From: Halobacillus massiliensis
GTDB lineage: Bacteria > Bacillota > Bacilli > Bacillales > Halobacillaceae
NCBI RefSeq assembly: GCF_900166625.1
Contig: NZ_LT800499.1
Coordinates: 2,707,361-2,771,360, forward strand
DNA: 64,000 nucleotides
Direction: 5' to 3'
Both the position numbers and the translations under genes were made by a program. Positions within the stretch are counted from its first letter, which is position 1. Each line of letters opens with the position of its first letter. Below, one piece after another: positions 18,623 through 26,310 of this stretch. The notes under the pieces were generated by a model, which was not told the origin of the DNA, did not search any database, and saw only the letters and a program-made list of their open reading frames with translations.

Positions 18623-19477
18623 TCAAAGAGTTATTTTTATCATATTTTCCGAAGGATCGTGGATAACAAAGCTTTCTCCATCCACTTTTGGTTCATAACC
18701 TAATTCCTTTAATCGCTTTATGGCAAGGTCCCTTGTCGCTATATCAGGATATACAATTGAAAAAAACTTTAAGCCTGCATTATTCTCAGCAGAAGGCTGC
18801 GCCCCTACTCCAACCCATGTATTTAAACCGATATGATGATGATATTTACCTGAAGAAATAAATACGGCGCGTCCGCCTAAACGGCTGACCGTCTCAAACC
18901 CAAGAGCCCTGTAGAAAGCTTCTGTATTTGTAAGTTCCGATACGTGAAGATGGATATGACCTATTACACTTTTTTCCGGGAGAGCTTTCCATGCTGAATC
19001 ACCCGCAAGTTGAAGCAGTCCTTGAGTGTCTAAGGGATCGATACCCATAATCACCTGGGAATCCTGCCATTTCCATTCAGTTGAAGGTCTGTCTGAATAA
19101 ATCTCTATTCCATTTCCATCAGGATCTTCTAAATAAAGCGCTTCACTGACAAAATGGTCGGAGGAACCGATAGGAATACGATTCTCTCTTAAATGTTTCA
19201 AAACTTTTGCTAATGATAAACGGTCAGGAAGTAAAATCGCGAAATGATAAAGGCCGGTCGTTTGTTCCTGCTTTGGCTGAATATTATTCGGCTGTAAAAT
19301 AGTTAAAAGAGGTGTTCTTCCATTAGCAGTGAGAACAGCTTCTTTATGGGATCGTCTAAGCACATGAAAGCCGATCGTTTCCTTATAAAACTTTAGTGAG
19401 CGTTCTAAATCCACCACTTTGAGCTCCACATGACCAATAAATAGATTTGGATATTTAAAAAATTGCTGTTCCACCAT
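18623..19477 (-). CDS. Extradiol ring-cleavage / glyoxalase-family protein, CatE-like
   Basis: A 284-residue protein with two vicinal-oxygen-chelate modules (about 8-125 and 155-280). Candidate metal ligands are His in IGHVELKVVD and GLYHFAIL of module one, and His in IGHIHLHVSE plus KYHHHIGLNTW and the DPDGNGIEIYSD Glu. The overall pattern matches Bacillus CatE/YfiE-type catechol 2,3-dioxygenases. The start ATG 19477 is chosen because GGAGG lies five bases upstream; the GTG four codons earlier overlaps that site. It is not in the hpa island and its substrate is unknown. Confidence 0.75.
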   Translation of the reverse strand: MVEQQFFKYPNLFIGHVELKVVDLERSLKFYKETIGFHVLRRSHKEAVLTANGRTPLLTILQPNNIQPKQEQTTGLYHFAILLPDRLSLAKVLKHLRENRIPIGSSDHFVSEALYLEDPDGNGIEIYSDRPSTEWKWQDSQVIMGIDPLDTQGLLQLAGDSAWKALPEKSVIGHIHLHVSELTNTEAFYRALGFETVSRLGGRAVFISSGKYHHHIGLNTWVGVGAQPSAENNAGLKFFSIVYPDIATRDLAIKRLKELGYEPKVDGESFVIHDPSENMIKITL

Positions 19478-19608
19478 CTTTACCTCCACTAGTTACTTTA
19501 TGTAAGTTACTATATCAGTACATTGGCTAAAGTAAAGCTATTTGTTCTATTAAGCTAGTATGTCTAATATAATTTATATAAAAATCTATGGAAAAGGCAG
19601 GGAAAAAT

Positions 19609-20808
19609 ATGTATAAGTTCTATTGTCGAACATATCAGTTCACTTTAAAAATGGTTTCCCAGTTGTCTCCCCTTCGAAAACCGGCCCTGTTAGAAGGCCA
19701 TAACAGCTTAAGAGAGCTTCCGAAAGTTATTAAAGAAAAAGGGATAGAAAACATACTGATCGTAACAGATCAGGGAATTAAGAACTTAGGGTTAATGGAT
19801 GAGTTGATAAAGGAGTTAGAAAATCAATCAATAGATTGTGCTATTTATGATCAAACGGTAGCAAATCCAACAATTGAAAATATTGAAGAAGCCATGATGG
19901 TTTACAACGCGCACTACTGTCAGGGCATAATAGCTTTTGGAGGCGGTTCTTCTATCGATTGTGCAAAGGCTGCCGGGGCCCGCATCGCTCGTCCGGAGAA
20001 AAGCATTCCTCAAATGAAAGGCGAACTTAAAATAAGAAAAGATATACCTTTTCTCGCAGCCGTTCCTACTACTTCAGGAACAGGGAGTGAGGCTACTCTT
20101 GCCGCTGTGATCACAAATAGTGAAACACATGAAAAGTATGCAATTAATGACCCCGTCCTTGTTCCCGACTATGCTGTCTTAGATCCCCTGCTTATCATTA
20201 AGCTGCCTCCTTCATTTACAGCTTCTACAGGCATGGACGCTCTCACCCACGCTGTTGAGGCTTATATTGGCAGGAGTAATACTCAAGAAACAGAAGACTT
20301 CAGCAGAGAAGCGGTCAAGCTCATTTTCGAAAACCTATTAAAAGCATACTCTAATGGAGAAAACGTAGCGGCTCGAGAAAATATGCACAAAGCCTCTCAT
20401 TTAGCTGGAATGGCTTTTACTAGAGCTTATGTTGGTTATGTACATGCTATCGCGCATACGCTGGGAGGTTTTTATTCAATTCCACATGGTCTGGCTAATG
20501 CAATTATACTCCCATATGTCTTGCGATATTATGGAGAAGCAGTGTATAACCCTCTTGCTGACCTGGCGGAGGCAGCAGGCCTTAGTGAGCCAGAAGAAAC
20601 TGTTGACCAAAAAGCGGTGAAATTTATCGATGCTATTGAAAAAATGAATGAGGATATGAACATACCGAAGAAGATACCTGAGATCGAGGAGAGGGATATC
20701 CCGTTAATGGCAAGTCGAGCTTTTCATGAGGCAAATCCTCTTTACCCTGTGCCGAAAATTTTGACTAAGGAAGACCTTAGAATGCTTTACCAAATGATTA
20801 AACAATAA
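19609..20808 (+). CDS. Iron-containing alcohol dehydrogenase
   Basis: A 399-residue NAD(P)-dependent dehydrogenase of the group III (Fe-ADH) family, reducing aldehydes or oxidising alcohols in the cytoplasm. The nucleotide-binding GGGSSIDCAKAAG is near residue 110, PTTSGTGSEAT near 152, and the metal ligands lie in TASTGMDALTHAVEAY and VHAIAHTLGGFYSIPHGLANA. ATG 19609 is preferred, with AAGGCAGGG upstream; an in-frame ATG at 19588 has no ribosome-binding site. The substrate cannot be inferred from context. It is followed by a repeat copy rather than a classical terminator. Confidence 0.85.
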   Translation: MYKFYCRTYQFTLKMVSQLSPLRKPALLEGHNSLRELPKVIKEKGIENILIVTDQGIKNLGLMDELIKELENQSIDCAIYDQTVANPTIENIEEAMMVYNAHYCQGIIAFGGGSSIDCAKAAGARIARPEKSIPQMKGELKIRKDIPFLAAVPTTSGTGSEATLAAVITNSETHEKYAINDPVLVPDYAVLDPLLIIKLPPSFTASTGMDALTHAVEAYIGRSNTQETEDFSREAVKLIFENLLKAYSNGENVAARENMHKASHLAGMAFTRAYVGYVHAIAHTLGGFYSIPHGLANAIILPYVLRYYGEAVYNPLADLAEAAGLSEPEETVDQKAVKFIDAIEKMNEDMNIPKKIPEIEERDIPLMASRAFHEANPLYPVPKILTKEDLRMLYQMIKQ

Positions 20809-20844
20809 CTGTAAGATTTGTTTCATTTACTTTAATAGTGTAAA

Positions 20845-20979
20845 GAGGAAGGGAGATAACTTGCTTTTTAGCGGGGAGCCGGTGAGCTAGCTCGTTCCAC
20901 TCGCGGATCTCACCATGGCTCTATCTCCCTGCAGGAGTCTCGCCATTTCCCAGCCTCTTTAAATTAAATGGGGAAAACG
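20845..20979 (-). repeat. Type A palindromic repeat, copy 5
   Basis: Minus-orientation copy. The core 20845-20957 contains GCGGGGAGCCGGTGAGCTAG, CTCGCGGATCTCACC, CTCCCTGCAGGAGTCTCGCC and TTTCCCAGCCTC. AAAACGGAAC follows. A degenerate left terminus GTTTCATTTAC precedes it near 20820. It starts 37 bases after the alcohol dehydrogenase gene. Confidence 0.8.
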
Positions 20980-21059
20980 GAACGCTGTAATCTCAGTAAG
21001 CTCTCTAATGGGAACGATCCTATTTTCTTAAATATTTCCGTTACTCCAAAAAACATAAA

Positions 21060-21204
21060 GGGCCGGGGGAAACGGCGAGACTCCTATGGGAGGGTAGAAC
21101 AAGGTGAGATCCCGGAGGGCTAAAAGCCCGAGGAAGCTCACCGTTCGCCCATGGAAAGCGAGTTGTTTCCCCAGGCCCGATTCTCTTTATCAAGAAAAAC
21201 GGAA
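21060..21204 (+). repeat. Type B palindromic repeat, copy 1
   Basis: First copy of the related family. It starts GGGCCGGGGGAAACGGCGAG and continues CTCCTATGGGAGG, GGTGAGATCCCGGAGGGC, then AAAAGCCCGAGG, GCTCACCG, CCCATGGAAAGCGAG, and ends GTTTCCCCAGGCCC. AAAACGGAAC follows at about 21195-21204. TTTCCGTTAC at 21036 may be its left terminus. Confidence 0.8.
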
Positions 21205-21279
21205 CAAAGGAATTCCCTTCAACTTTCTATCGAATTTATCCTCACTATTCCATTGTTTCTTTACTTCAATAAACATAAA

Positions 21280-21383
21280 GGGCCAGAGGAAACGGCGAGA
21301 CTTCTATGGGAGGATAGAACAGGGTGAGCCCATGGAAAGCGAGTCTTTCCCCAGGCCCGGTTTTCTATTAAGGTAAACGGAAC
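21280..21383 (+). repeat. Type B palindromic repeat, copy 2 (apical stem deleted)
   Basis: Same ends as copy 1 (GGGCCAGAGGAAACGGCGAG to TTTCCCCAGGCCC), but the stretch from GATCCCGGAGG to the GTTCGCC just before CCCATGG is missing. The whole GGGC-AAAA-GCCC apical hairpin is therefore lost. TAAACGGAAC ends it at 21374-21383. Confidence 0.75.
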
Positions 21384-21452
21384 CAGTGTGCCCAACTGCT
21401 TCCAAATCAGTAAGCTAGAAATGTTATTTCGACAGAAAAGCTCTTTCAAAAG

Positions 21453-21485
21453 AATAAAACCCGGCACAGAGTACCGGATTTTATT
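21453..21485 (-). terminator. Terminator of the 51-residue peptide gene
   Basis: AATAAAAcCCGGcAC and GTaCCGGaTTTTATT are near-perfect inverted arms around CAGA/AGAG. The right arm includes the stop codon of the small gene. Confidence 0.7.
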
Positions 21486-21639
21486 ACTTATAAATGTCAT
21501 CGGCATGGTCGTATCTCATTTTTTCTGACTGAGTTTTTTCTTCCTGTTTTTTCACCTGAGATGTTTTGCTATGGCTGGATGACGTCATTTTTTCATTAAT
21601 TTTACTTTGATTCTTATAGTCTTCTTCGTTTAGCTGCAT
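21484..21639 (-). CDS. 51-residue hydrophilic protein, unknown
   Basis: A short frame beginning MQLNEEDYKNQSKINEKM and ending RYDHADDIYK. It is highly charged, with no membrane segment, Cys or recognised domain. Support comes from an excellent ribosome-binding site (AGGAGG, eight bases before the ATG) and a terminator at its 3' end. Such small, polar, Ser/Lys/Gln-rich proteins are common among sporulation-time products of Bacillaceae, but that is only a guess here. Confidence 0.6.
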   Translation of the reverse strand: MQLNEEDYKNQSKINEKMTSSSHSKTSQVKKQEEKTQSEKMRYDHADDIYK

Positions 21640-21738
21640 ATTTCTTTCCTCCTGAGAATTTTGAGTAAAATTAGTTTACCCTAATCGTCAGGTTTCATGA
21701 AAAATGATTTACCCGTTCCTCAAATATAAAGAAAATTC

Positions 21739-22920
21739 TTATTCTCCTTCCACTACATTAATTTGGGAAGCTGCCGCCTTCACGCGTTCACAGGCACTCT
21801 CTACAGTTTCTCCTTTGCTTAGCGCTACAGCCATACGACGGCCGACATTTGCGGAAGGCTTTCCAAAAAGTCGGACCTGGGTATTTGGTACAGTTAACGC
21901 TTCTTCTACACCCGATATTTGATAATGATTGGTTTCAATAGTTGACTTCACAGCGTGACTGGCTCCAGGTGCGATAAGCTGAATTTCTTCTAACGGAAAT
22001 CCTAATATGGCCCGAACATGAAGAGCAAATTCTGATAGTTCCTGTGTGACTAGTGTTACCATACCTGTGTCATGGGGGCGAGGAGACACTTCACTAAAAT
22101 ATACTTCTTCTGAGGTAATGAATAGCTCTACTCCAAAAACCCCATAACCGCCAATCCTATCCGTCACTTTTTTTGCAATTGCCTCTGCCTGTCTTATCTG
22201 TTCTGTACTCATCTCATGCGGCTGCCAGGATAATATGTAATCACCGTCTTGCTGAAGGTGGCCTATAGGCTTACAGTAAAACGTTCCTGAAGCAGACCGG
22301 ACGGTTAACAATGTAATTTCAGAATCGAAATGGACAAATTCTTCCACAATAACTCGCGTACTTTTCCCCCGCCCGCTGTTAATGGCTTCTTCCCAGGACT
22401 TCTCGATATCTTCTTCTGTTCGGCAAAGGCTCTGTCCCTTACCTGAAGAACTCATAATTGGTTTGATTACACATGGAGTCCCAATTTTAGCTACCGCATC
22501 TTTCAACTCTTCCAAGGAGTTGGCAAACTCATACTGAGCAGTCGGTATTTTGAGCTCTTCGCTTGCGAGGCGGCGAATACCTTCACGATCCATCGTCAAC
22601 TGGGTAGCATAGGCTGTTGGGACAACATTATATCCTTCCTCCTCCAGTTGAAGAAGAATATCTGTCGCAATTGCCTCTATTTCCGGAACAATCAAATCTG
22701 GTTTCTCTTGTTCAATTACTTCTCGTAATTGCCTGCCGTCAAGCATATCAATAACGTGGAAACGATGAGCCGTCTGCATAGCGGGTGCGCCTTCATATCG
22801 ATCGACTGCAATAGTTTCTATCCCTAGCCTCTGAGCCTCTATTATCACTTCTTTCCCTAACTCGCCTGATCCAAGGAGCATCATTTTTTTTGAATAGCTT
22901 TGATTTGGTGATCCATACAT
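21739..22920 (-). CDS. purT: Formate-dependent phosphoribosylglycinamide formyltransferase
   Basis: A 393-residue ATP-grasp enzyme that uses formate and ATP to formylate GAR in purine synthesis, an alternative to folate-dependent PurN. The N-terminal preATP-grasp has [19 protein letters not shown]. The ATP-grasp core shows [13 protein letters not shown] (about residue 150) and [20 protein letters not shown], with [12 protein letters not shown] containing the Mg2+ site. The length is normal. The ATG follows CGGAGG. The gene is alone, with a pair of PurBox-like operators about 76-119 bases upstream, so purine-regulated PurR repression is likely. Confidence 0.95.
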   Translation of the reverse strand: MYGSPNQSYSKKMMLLGSGELGKEVIIEAQRLGIETIAVDRYEGAPAMQTAHRFHVIDMLDGRQLREVIEQEKPDLIVPEIEAIATDILLQLEEEGYNVVPTAYATQLTMDREGIRRLASEELKIPTAQYEFANSLEELKDAVAKIGTPCVIKPIMSSSGKGQSLCRTEEDIEKSWEEAINSGRGKSTRVIVEEFVHFDSEITLLTVRSASGTFYCKPIGHLQQDGDYILSWQPHEMSTEQIRQAEAIAKKVTDRIGGYGVFGVELFITSEEVYFSEVSPRPHDTGMVTLVTQELSEFALHVRAILGFPLEEIQLIAPGASHAVKSTIETNHYQISGVEEALTVPNTQVRLFGKPSANVGRRMAVALSKGETVESACERVKAAASQINVVEGE

Positions 22921-22995
22921 AGTAAAACCTCCGAATGTTTAGAATTACAGCTATTTTAACGTTAATCAACTAATGTTTTCAATAGTATCATCATA

Positions 22996-23039
22996 ATTTA
23001 CGAACAATAATTAAAAATTAACTAGTAATGTTCACTATT
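22996..23039 (-). promoter_or_regulatory. Paired PurBoxes (PurR operator) of purT
   Basis: ATTTACGAACAAT (22996-23008) matches AWWWCCGAACWWT at 12 of 13 positions. AATGTTCACTATT (23027-23039) matches the inverse consensus at 11 of 13. The CGAA and inverted cores are 26 bases apart, the spacing expected for Bacillus PurR operators. It lies in the purT promoter region. Confidence 0.65.
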
Positions 23040-23083
23040 AACACATTAAGATTGGAGGCTCAGTTTACATTCTTTTCATCTCT

Positions 23084-23773
23084 TTATTCATTTAATAAGT
23101 CGGATTCTTCCTGTACCCACATTTTTTTCTGATAAGCCATTTCCCAAAATAAATACTCCAATTTGCTTGTATGGACAAAAATTTCTACTAGATGAGCCTT
23201 CTCTCGTTCCGGCTTATCATCAGCTAGCTCATTCATAAGCTGTTTCATTTTTTTAGCAAGCTCTGTAAATTCATCTGAAGCATACATCTGAACCCAATCT
23301 CCGTAGAATTCATGATTACTTGCTCCCTCTACTCGATTTAAAGCTAAGCCGATTTCATTGTAGCTCCACGTACAGGCCAGCACACATGCTACGACCTCAG
23401 CTTCTGAACCCTGATGAGCCTTATTAAGCATGTAGCTCGTATAAGCCAGCAATGTTGATGAAGGTGCTGTACTTTCTAATTCTTCTCTGCTTATACCAAT
23501 CTTTTCCGCATATTTTAAATGGAGTGCCATTTCCTCGTTTAAAGTGGAGTGCAATAAATCAGCAAACAGAGTCATCGTTTCTAAAGTTACTGCTTTTACA
23601 CTTCCTAAGGCAAATACCCGGCAATAGTCGATCAAATATAAATAATCCTGTTCCATAAAAAACTTGAATTTGTCAATTTCTAAACTGCCATCTCCAATTC
23701 CCTTTACAAATGGGTGTTCCAAGTATTTGTCCCAAATAGCTTTACTGCTATCATAAAGTCGATCTGTAAACAT
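23084..23773 (-). CDS. tenA: Aminopyrimidine aminohydrolase (thiaminase II)
   Basis: A 229-residue all-helical TenA protein that hydrolyses aminopyrimidine (a base-degraded thiamine product) to HMP for thiamine salvage. Active-site features are the catalytic Cys in VLACTWSYNEIG (about residue 135), Asp/Tyr in FMEQDYLYLIDYCR (about 44) and the Glu in YLFWEMAYQ (about 205). The ATG follows AAGGAAGGAG. It sits five bases after ylmB in a TPP-riboswitch operon. No ThiXYZ transporter gene accompanies it. Confidence 0.95.
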   Translation of the reverse strand: MFTDRLYDSSKAIWDKYLEHPFVKGIGDGSLEIDKFKFFMEQDYLYLIDYCRVFALGSVKAVTLETMTLFADLLHSTLNEEMALHLKYAEKIGISREELESTAPSSTLLAYTSYMLNKAHQGSEAEVVACVLACTWSYNEIGLALNRVEGASNHEFYGDWVQMYASDEFTELAKKMKQLMNELADDKPEREKAHLVEIFVHTSKLEYLFWEMAYQKKMWVQEESDLLNE

Positions 23774-23778
23774 TAGAC

Positions 23779-25062
23779 TTACTCCTTCCTTGCTGAATTG
23801 TTAAACCACTCATAGAAAAAAACGACCATAGTTTTTGTAAACTGCAAAAGTTCCTCTCTTTTCAGTGATTCATTGACAGCATGTGCCTGGTCAAGAGTTC
23901 CGGGTCCATATAAAACAGTAGGAATACCAGCTTCTGCCAGCCAGCCACCGTCGGTGACGGTAAGAGACATTAAATACTCTGCATCAGTCTGGTGGATGAG
24001 CTTGTGTGCATTTGAAAGCATTTGTACTCCCTTATAATTTGCATCCACTGAAAAGGCTGGAAAAATTTCTCCTCTATCTTCAATCATAGATGTACCACCC
24101 CATGAAAATTGAGGCGGGTGCAGCTTTAACCATGGGTCAGCCTGTGCTGCACGCTGAAGATGTTCTTCCACCTCTGTTATCACCTCTTCATAGTGTTCTT
24201 CAGGATAATAATGCACAGTAACCCAAAGGGAGCAGCTATCTGCAATGAAGGCGGGATGCCTTCCTCCTTCAATGACTGCAGGATTAATAGTATTTGAGCC
24301 TGGAGGAAAGCCAGGGCTTGACTTTGTTACGGCCCAGTAACGCTCGAGCTCTTGTAAAGCATTTACCATTATCATCATTTTTTCTATAGCACTGGCCCCA
24401 TGAACACCTCCTCCGGCGTGAACAAAGGACCGCCTGCTGGCATCATGAAAGGTTTCAGAACTTTGTATTGTTATCCAGCCTGTAATAACACCTCCCTGAC
24501 CTTGTATCGTGCAATTGCTCGTATCCACTACTAATGCCAAATCTGCACTATATCCTCTTTCACAGCAGGACTTCGTGCCAGCTTCACCAACCTCTTCGCC
24601 TACTACTGACTCAAAATATATATTTCCTTCTGGTTCAATTCCTGCTTCATCAAGGATCCTCAGTGCAAAAAGCGCCCCCGCTAAACCACCTTTCATATCG
24701 GCAGTTCCTCTGCCGATTATCTTATTTTCTGTCACCATACATTTGAATGGATCGCTCACCCATTGCTCATTCTCATCAATTGCTGCCACGTCCACATGCC
24801 CATTAATAATAAGGCTCTTTGCTTGATTCTCTAATGTGCCCTCTTTTGTTCCTACTACAACAGGATCACCAGGATACAAATCCCAGGAATCAATCGAAAA
24901 ATTTAATGCTTTCAGCTGATCAGCAATAAATTTTTGAATGTCTTCACAATTACGAGCAGGCGGACTCACTGTTGGATAAGCTACTAATTTTGACAATAAC
25001 TCAGTTACTTCGTCTTCTCTTTCTTCTACTTCTTTAAGAAGCTGGGATAACTTATTCTCCAT
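23779..25062 (-). CDS. ylmB: N-formyl-4-amino-5-aminomethyl-2-methylpyrimidine deformylase (YlmB-type)
   Basis: A 427-residue M20/ArgE-DapE-like metallohydrolase. Visible metal-site motifs are LIINGHVDVA (about residue 87), GRGTADMKGGLAGA (about 118) and the SVVGEEVGEAGT Glu pair (about 152). A C-terminal His lies in GPGTLDQAHAVNE. The sequence alone fits many deacylases. The YlmB assignment comes from the TPP riboswitch upstream and tenA immediately downstream, the classical formylaminopyrimidine salvage pair. The ATG follows AAAGGAG. Confidence 0.85.
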   Translation of the reverse strand: MENKLSQLLKEVEEREDEVTELLSKLVAYPTVSPPARNCEDIQKFIADQLKALNFSIDSWDLYPGDPVVVGTKEGTLENQAKSLIINGHVDVAAIDENEQWVSDPFKCMVTENKIIGRGTADMKGGLAGALFALRILDEAGIEPEGNIYFESVVGEEVGEAGTKSCCERGYSADLALVVDTSNCTIQGQGGVITGWITIQSSETFHDASRRSFVHAGGGVHGASAIEKMMIMVNALQELERYWAVTKSSPGFPPGSNTINPAVIEGGRHPAFIADSCSLWVTVHYYPEEHYEEVITEVEEHLQRAAQADPWLKLHPPQFSWGGTSMIEDRGEIFPAFSVDANYKGVQMLSNAHKLIHQTDAEYLMSLTVTDGGWLAEAGIPTVLYGPGTLDQAHAVNESLKREELLQFTKTMVVFFYEWFNNSARKE

Positions 25063-25087
25063 CTAAATTTTGACTCCTTTCCATAAC

Positions 25088-25125
25088 AAAAAACTCGCTC
25101 CTTTTAGAGAAGGAGCGAGTTTTTT
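25088..25125 (-). terminator. Terminator of the TPP riboswitch expression platform
   Basis: AAAAAACTCGCTCCTT (25088-25103) pairs perfectly with AAGGAGCGAGTTTTTT (25110-25125). It lies between the TPP aptamer and the ylmB start, so it is the likely TPP-controlled terminator. Confidence 0.85.
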
Positions 25126-25161
25126 CTGTCAGTATTGAAATCACTGAAGCAATATCCCGCT

Positions 25162-25250
25162 TCACTTCCCTACGCTAGTATAATCTAGATCAGGTTATGA
25201 GGGTCAAAGCTAAAAAAGCTTCTCTCAGCCGTTCACGGCTCCCCTAGTGA
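25162..25250 (-). promoter_or_regulatory. TPP riboswitch (THI element)
   Basis: On the minus strand: TCACTAGGGGAGCCGTGAAC, GGCTGAGAGAAGC, GACCCTCATAACCTGATCTA, GATTATACTAGCGTAGGGA. All conserved TPP aptamer blocks are in order. It controls ylmB-tenA and should terminate transcription when TPP is abundant. Confidence 0.95.
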
Positions 25251-25537
25251 ATGTCTTATTTTACTATTAGTCCTAATTAGAACATAAATACCTTAAATCA
25301 ACAATAGGGACATTATGAAGGCACCTGGTTGCCTCTAAAATTCTTACTAACTCTAACGGTAATTTCACCTTTTAAGTTCCTATATGTCGTGTTCCTAAAG
25401 CTTGAATCCTCCTTATTTTTCCTGTACTTTTAAAAAATAAGCAGAATGACCACATCTGGAAGATTGGCTGCTTATATTTTTCACAAAAGTTATAAACGAT
25501 CATATATGATAGAAATATCCCCCGAGGAGGATATCTA

Positions 25538-26188
25538 ATGAATAACATCTCCGTTTCAGCAATGATTGAATCTTTTAAAGAACTTTTTCCAAAAGAAGCT
25601 TCGATTGCCGTCTCTGATGAAAGACAATTTATTTACTACAAACCAAGCAGGCAAGTCGATTTAAAAATTAAACCCGGCGACAAAATTAATGAAAATACCG
25701 TTACCTTTGAAGCGTTAACAGGAAAAAAGAAAACATCCAAACATATGAACGCTCAGGTATTTGGAACCCCTTATTTTGGAACAAGCGTGCCTACCATTGA
25801 TGCAGACGGACACATAGGTTGTGTGACAGCTATCCTTCCATCAAAGCAGCAGCGTTTTTTGTCAACCTTCTTAACACTTCTAATGGAAAATCACTGGCTT
25901 CCCGTCCCATATAGAGAAATCATGTATTTGGAAGCACGCAATCGAAAAACATGGGTACAGTCAGAACGGGGAATGGGAACACATAAGTATAGCTTAAGCG
26001 AGTTAGAATTGTATTTACCAGACGACGGTTTTCTCCGCTGTCATCGATCTTATATTGTGAATGTAAACTATATTGAGGAGATCCAGCCGGATTCTCATTC
26101 TACTTTTCTATTGATTATGAAGGATGGATCCAAAATTCCAGTCAGCCAGACGTATGCCAGCCTGTTTCGAAAGATTCTCTCCTTCTAA
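25538..26188 (+). CDS. LytTR-type transcriptional regulator with N-terminal sensor region
   Basis: A 216-residue DNA-binding protein. The C-terminal LytTR domain (about 118-216) has the YREIMYLEARNRKTWV start, SLSELELYLPDDGFLRCHRS and IVNVNYIEEI blocks. The N-terminal 115 residues look like a PAS/Cache-like ligand-binding fold, with GTPYFGTSVPTIDADGHIG near residue 75. This is not a response-regulator receiver domain. The ATG follows GAGGAGG. It lies 122 bases upstream of a CoA-transferase gene in the same direction, and the pair probably forms a sensor-target unit. Motif AACGAT(T/C)AT occurs before both genes. Confidence 0.75.
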   Translation: MNNISVSAMIESFKELFPKEASIAVSDERQFIYYKPSRQVDLKIKPGDKINENTVTFEALTGKKKTSKHMNAQVFGTPYFGTSVPTIDADGHIGCVTAILPSKQQRFLSTFLTLLMENHWLPVPYREIMYLEARNRKTWVQSERGMGTHKYSLSELELYLPDDGFLRCHRSYIVNVNYIEEIQPDSHSTFLLIMKDGSKIPVSQTYASLFRKILSF

Positions 26189-26259
26189 TTCTGCTTTATG
26201 CTGACATTTAGCTGGTTCGTACTAAATATAAGCCTTTTCATCCATATAGCCGTGACCAT

Positions 26260-26276
26260 TAACGATTATGTCGTTA
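26260..26276. promoter_or_regulatory. Inverted repeat before the CoA-transferase gene, candidate LytTR operator
   Basis: TAACG-ATTATGT-CGTTA, a 5-bp perfect inverted repeat with 7-base spacer, 34 bases before the start codon. A related AACGATCAT precedes the regulator gene at 25495-25503. Confidence 0.35.
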
Positions 26277-26310
26277 GAATAGTAAGAAAATTGCTATTAA
26301 GGAGGCAGCT

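Noticed and set aside
18623-19477. CatE-like protein as part of the 4-hydroxyphenylacetate island
   Set aside because: It lies 25 kb away, is monocistronic, and the island has its own hpaD with a better match to homoprotocatechuate dioxygenases.
21104-21376. Open frame across type B repeat copies, with an almost identical peptide encoded at 55983-56165
   Set aside because: The shared peptide (RSRRAKSPRKLTVRPWKAS) is a translation of the repeat itself. There is no ribosome-binding site, so it is a false gene.
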